From contig NW_004797391.1 in assembly GCF_000002075.1 (NCBI RefSeq), positions 471,512 through 535,511 on the forward strand: a stretch of 64,000 nt of DNA, given 5' to 3'. The notes under the pieces are model-generated. The model had not been told where the DNA came from. It did not search any database and was given only the letters and a program-made list of their open reading frames with translations. The translations under genes and the position numbers were made by a program. Positions 13,022 through 64,000 of the stretch are shown piece by piece. Numbering within the stretch: position 1 is the stretch's first letter; each line of letters opens with the position of its first letter. This DNA is from Aplysia californica. Taxonomy: Eukaryota > Mollusca > Gastropoda > Aplysiida > Aplysiidae.

Positions 13022-13760
13022 GAACTAACATTATTGGCCTTTTGTACTCGTGTTTCCATTTCTCTGTTCAGTAGCCCATCTTCTGTGAAAATACTTCTGA
13101 GGTACTGAAATTCTTGGACCTGTCTGAGACTGTTGTTGTTGATGTGTATCCTGAGCGGTTCTGGCTTTCTGCTTACTTTCATTGTCCCTCTTTTGTTGAT
13201 GTTGATCTTCATGTCGTAGTTGTTACATTCTTCGTTTAATCTGGTGGTGTGGTGTTGGAGACTGTTCATCTTTGTGTACCAGGCTTTGGTCATCAGCAAA
13301 GAGTAATTCATTTAGGGCGTCTGGTTTTGTGTTTGCCTCTTTTGTAATTCTATCAGTGTATATGATAAATAATAATGGTGACAGGACACAACCTTGTCTT
13401 ACTCCGGATGTTATCTCGAACCATTCTGTGAGTCCCTTAGACGTTCTGACTGTACCTATGCTATTCTCGTAAATGGCAGAGATGTTATCTAGAAGTCGGC
13501 CTCTTACAGTATAGTTTTCGAGTTTTTTCCACAGCTTGTTTCTGTTCACTCTGTCAAACGCTTTCTCCAGGTCGATAAATACTATATTTAGTTCCCTGTT
13601 GTGTTTTATTACCCTTTCGCACGTTTGTCGTAGGGCAAAAATTGCGTCCGTGCATCCTCTTCCCTTTCTAAATCCCATTTGGGCCTCACTCAGAAATGGT
13701 TCAACTTTGTGTCTTGTTCGCCATTCCAATATCTTGGCGAACATCTTGCCCACATGACTT
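13022..13760 (-). mobile_element. LINE fragment: reverse-transcriptase domain
   Basis: The minus strand encodes the core of a non-LTR reverse transcriptase: SEAQMGFRKGRGCTDAIF, NIVFIDLEKAFDRVNR, then GVRQGCVLSPLLF and catalytic LLFADD. It continues in another frame from about 13265 with NEECNNYDMKININK and VQEFQYL, so one frameshift separates palm and thumb. Endonuclease and 3' tail are missing. Clade not assigned. It lies downstream of the PIWI gene on the same strand. Confidence 0.9.
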
Positions 13761-13789
13761 AGCAGTGAAATGAAAGATATATGCAAAGT

Positions 13790-15470
13790 TGCAAATTAAT
13801 CAGCCAGGATTTTTTAAACGCGGACTAACGGAAGTGAACAATCAAGAGCGTCATATTACCAGATATCTTTGTTATGACTTAATTATGCTATAGCCCTACG
13901 GTTCACTTTCAATAAACGTCGCTGCTTGACTGATCAACGGTTAATATTTTATGCTGAAATCAACACTATTCACATTACTCAAGGAGTGGCCTGGTTAGAG
14001 CCATTTTACTGAAAAATGTTGGTTGAAGGCACAAAAATGTAAAGTCGCAGTTTCCATTCAAGTTTTCGAAGACACTAAATTTTGATAGTCATTTTCTTGC
14101 TAATTTTACGATGAAACTAGGCGATCCTCACCTCTTTTAATTGCAAATATCTCGATTTCTATTCAAAGATAGATAAGTATTTTTTTTCATTGAAAGCAAA
14201 GCAAATGAACAAGCTTTGAGATAACACCAAAAATTTCATACTCCCAAAAATTGACGAGCGCCTGATTCCACCAAGTCGTGGCACATATATTCTTTCCCCT
14301 TCCTTATAAAACAAAGAGATCCAAATCAGCAAGACTTTAGTTTGGCTGAAGCCAAGAAAGAGAAGAGAGTTCTTTATGGAAAAAGAGTAATCTATTGACA
14401 AGAGATACAAGAGGCAATACAGCAGTAGAACGAAGAAGAGGTTCATAGACTTGAGACTAAAACCTGAAACGTAATTCAAGGTAGCGCCAGCCATCACCTG
14501 ATTACAGGTAACTTCAGGGACAACAATGAAGGCGCTAAATACAGGAAATATTAAAATTTTTTTGAGGCACAAATGGCAACATCCAAGTCCAACTAGTAAA
14601 TCTACCGTTACAACACAATAGCATTACTATCCAGCAAAAAGAAAATAATTAGCAGTATCATCAAACATACCTGTCTTTCTGCGCATGAATGATCCAAACC
14701 AATATTACACAAGCAGACAACAGAAATTGTCTGCATCAATTCACTCCCTTATTGCAGTTGTCCCAACTTTTGGGGCAAAAAATATGAACATGGCAATTGA
14801 AAACATGTTTCACTTTTGCTGTTAAAAGAAAAATTGTTCAAGCAATTTATCTCCCCTTATGTACTTTATATCATAAACACCAAGCCCATAGAAAATGTGA
14901 ACGAGTTCACATTGAGTGTGCTGGCAGTTTGACGTACAATAAACCCCAAAAAAATATGTCATAATGACCTTCGCTGACACAACAACAGTAAAAACATGAG
15001 TGATGAATAGAAAGAAGAGAAAAATGCTTGTTTCGATACCTTTCGCATACAGCAAGAACCTATGCACATTTAATTCAAATGTACAGAGATAAATTTTAAA
15101 ACAATCCTACAACCTTTCACAACAGTAACTCGATACAAATTGTCAGCTCAAGAAATGAAGTTTAGATTTTCAACCCTACTCACTGTAGGAAATGGAGTCC
15201 TCAATAACTTTTAAAAATAGCAAACTAAAGAATGTAGTCTACTGAACATGAGCATAATGCAAAGAACAGCTTCACAAAAGAAAGCTATTTCACCAATCAT
15301 CATCATAAACACACAAAAAAGTCAATAGTCATATTACATGTGGTTTCATATGACGAACAATTCTAAATCCAGACTCTCACCAAAAAAACACAATCAAAAT
15401 CTTATTAAGCAAATTTAGATCAGCAGAGGTTTAATGTAGAAACTAAAACAAAGCTCACTCGTCTACACAG
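13790..15470. other. Intergenic, no gene seen
   Basis: AT-rich sequence between the LINE fragment and the PIWI 3' end. The 137-residue open frame on the minus strand at 14159-14572 is hydrophobic low-complexity and has no family signature. It may belong to an extended PIWI 3' UTR. Confidence 0.4.
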
Positions 15471-15478
15471 CTTGTAGG

Positions 15479-15767
15479 TTTATTGTGAGCACAGAATTGC
15501 ATACACACTATATTTCCTATTTTTCTTTACATTCTCAGCAAGCCTCATTTATTACTAAGGGTTTAAGAAATTTTGTTCCTTAGGTTATATTATGCGCCAA
15601 ACAAACAGAGAAGTAAATTTACTTGGGATGAGCTTACAGCTTATTCAGTTTTCCTGTAAAACAAAAACTAATTTATAGATATATCTAACTGTTTTGAGTC
15701 AGACCTAAAAATACGAAACAGCTGGTACGGCTGGAAGCCAGGAAAATCTCCAGTCGGGATGGACGAT
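15479..15767 (-). promoter_or_regulatory. Probable PIWI 3' UTR with AATAAA signals
   Basis: Downstream of the stop codon the minus strand is T-rich and non-coding. Two AATAAA hexamers occur on this strand (plus-strand TTTATT at 15548-15553 and 15479-15484). Either could direct cleavage; the choice is inference. Confidence 0.35.
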
Positions 15768-63677
<47,910 letters not shown>

Positions 63678-64000
63678 CTATTGAAGAGAACATAACATTA
63701 TTATCGCATGACACCTACATTGATATGTCCATTTTAAAAGAAAGGTTGGAATATATATATACAAGTTTTATCACGATAAAAAAAATCTTTTATAACATCT
63801 CGTCTAACGGGTCAGGGAGCATGTACACAGATAACTAACAAGTCTGTACACTTAAAGCAGAGAAGGTACTTGTGTGTGCACATCAGAACATTTTGAATAA
63901 ATTTTTCTTTTAATCTGTCAGCAGATCATTAATCCCAGACCTGTAAGTGAGTGGCCTGAAAAATTGTCAGAAATGCAACTGGGGGGGGGGGTGCTCACAC

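Noticed and set aside
63946-63990. AGACCTGTAAGTGAGTGGCC as a further TIR-G end.
   Set aside because: Only the first few bases match and the sequence runs into a G run and the window edge.

Overview
The window is eukaryotic. It is intron-rich, AT-rich and crowded with transposons and SINEs. Base composition, the many AGATCTAGATCT palindromes and the SINE types suggest a marine invertebrate, most likely a gastropod or other mollusc; that is inference. I recognise one host gene: a PIWI-clade Argonaute on the minus strand, from the last codon at 15768 up to at least 63677. Its first exons lie beyond the right edge. Sixteen exons can be read with GT/AG borders and matching phases. Together they give about 765 residues covering the end of the N domain, linker 1, PAZ, linker 2, MID and the whole PIWI domain. 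The slicer residues (D536, E574, D606, H740, window numbering) and the MID 5'-phosphate residues (Y472, K476, Q488, K515) are all present.

Two blocks of this gene occur twice in tandem. (1) About 8.5 kb (22943-31448 and 31549-40064), split by a 100-N gap, repeats exons 9-11. Those 474 nt would insert 158 codons in frame. (2) A 3009-bp unit (from about 56522, junction at 59523-59557, end about 62553), bounded by poly-C runs, repeats exons 2-3. That array is out of phase. Both pairs are nearly identical. Uncollapsed haplotypes or assembly error are the simplest reading, but recent real duplications are possible.

Layout, left to right. 1-2323: T-rich DNA, perhaps the 3' part of a convergent plus-strand gene. 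2324-15470: intergenic DNA with a Tc1-like relic, SINEs, fold-back elements, a 0.94-kb TIR element and a LINE reverse-transcriptase fragment. 15.5-20.2 kb: PIWI exons 16-12. 20.2-41 kb: the duplicated exons 11-9 plus a nested transposon complex (a 5-kb TIR element holding a 2.6-kb long-TIR element holding a 1.6-kb hAT element with a perfect 8-bp target duplication). 41-63.7 kb: exons 8-1, separated by SINEs, a 786-bp TIR element, a hAT-like ATTTAAAT element butted against a piggyBac relic, a LINE fragment and a 3.1-kb TIR element.

The host gene encodes the effector of the piRNA pathway, which silences transposons, and its own introns are packed with them. Two exon acceptors (exons 4 and 12) lie within tens of bases of transposon sequence.
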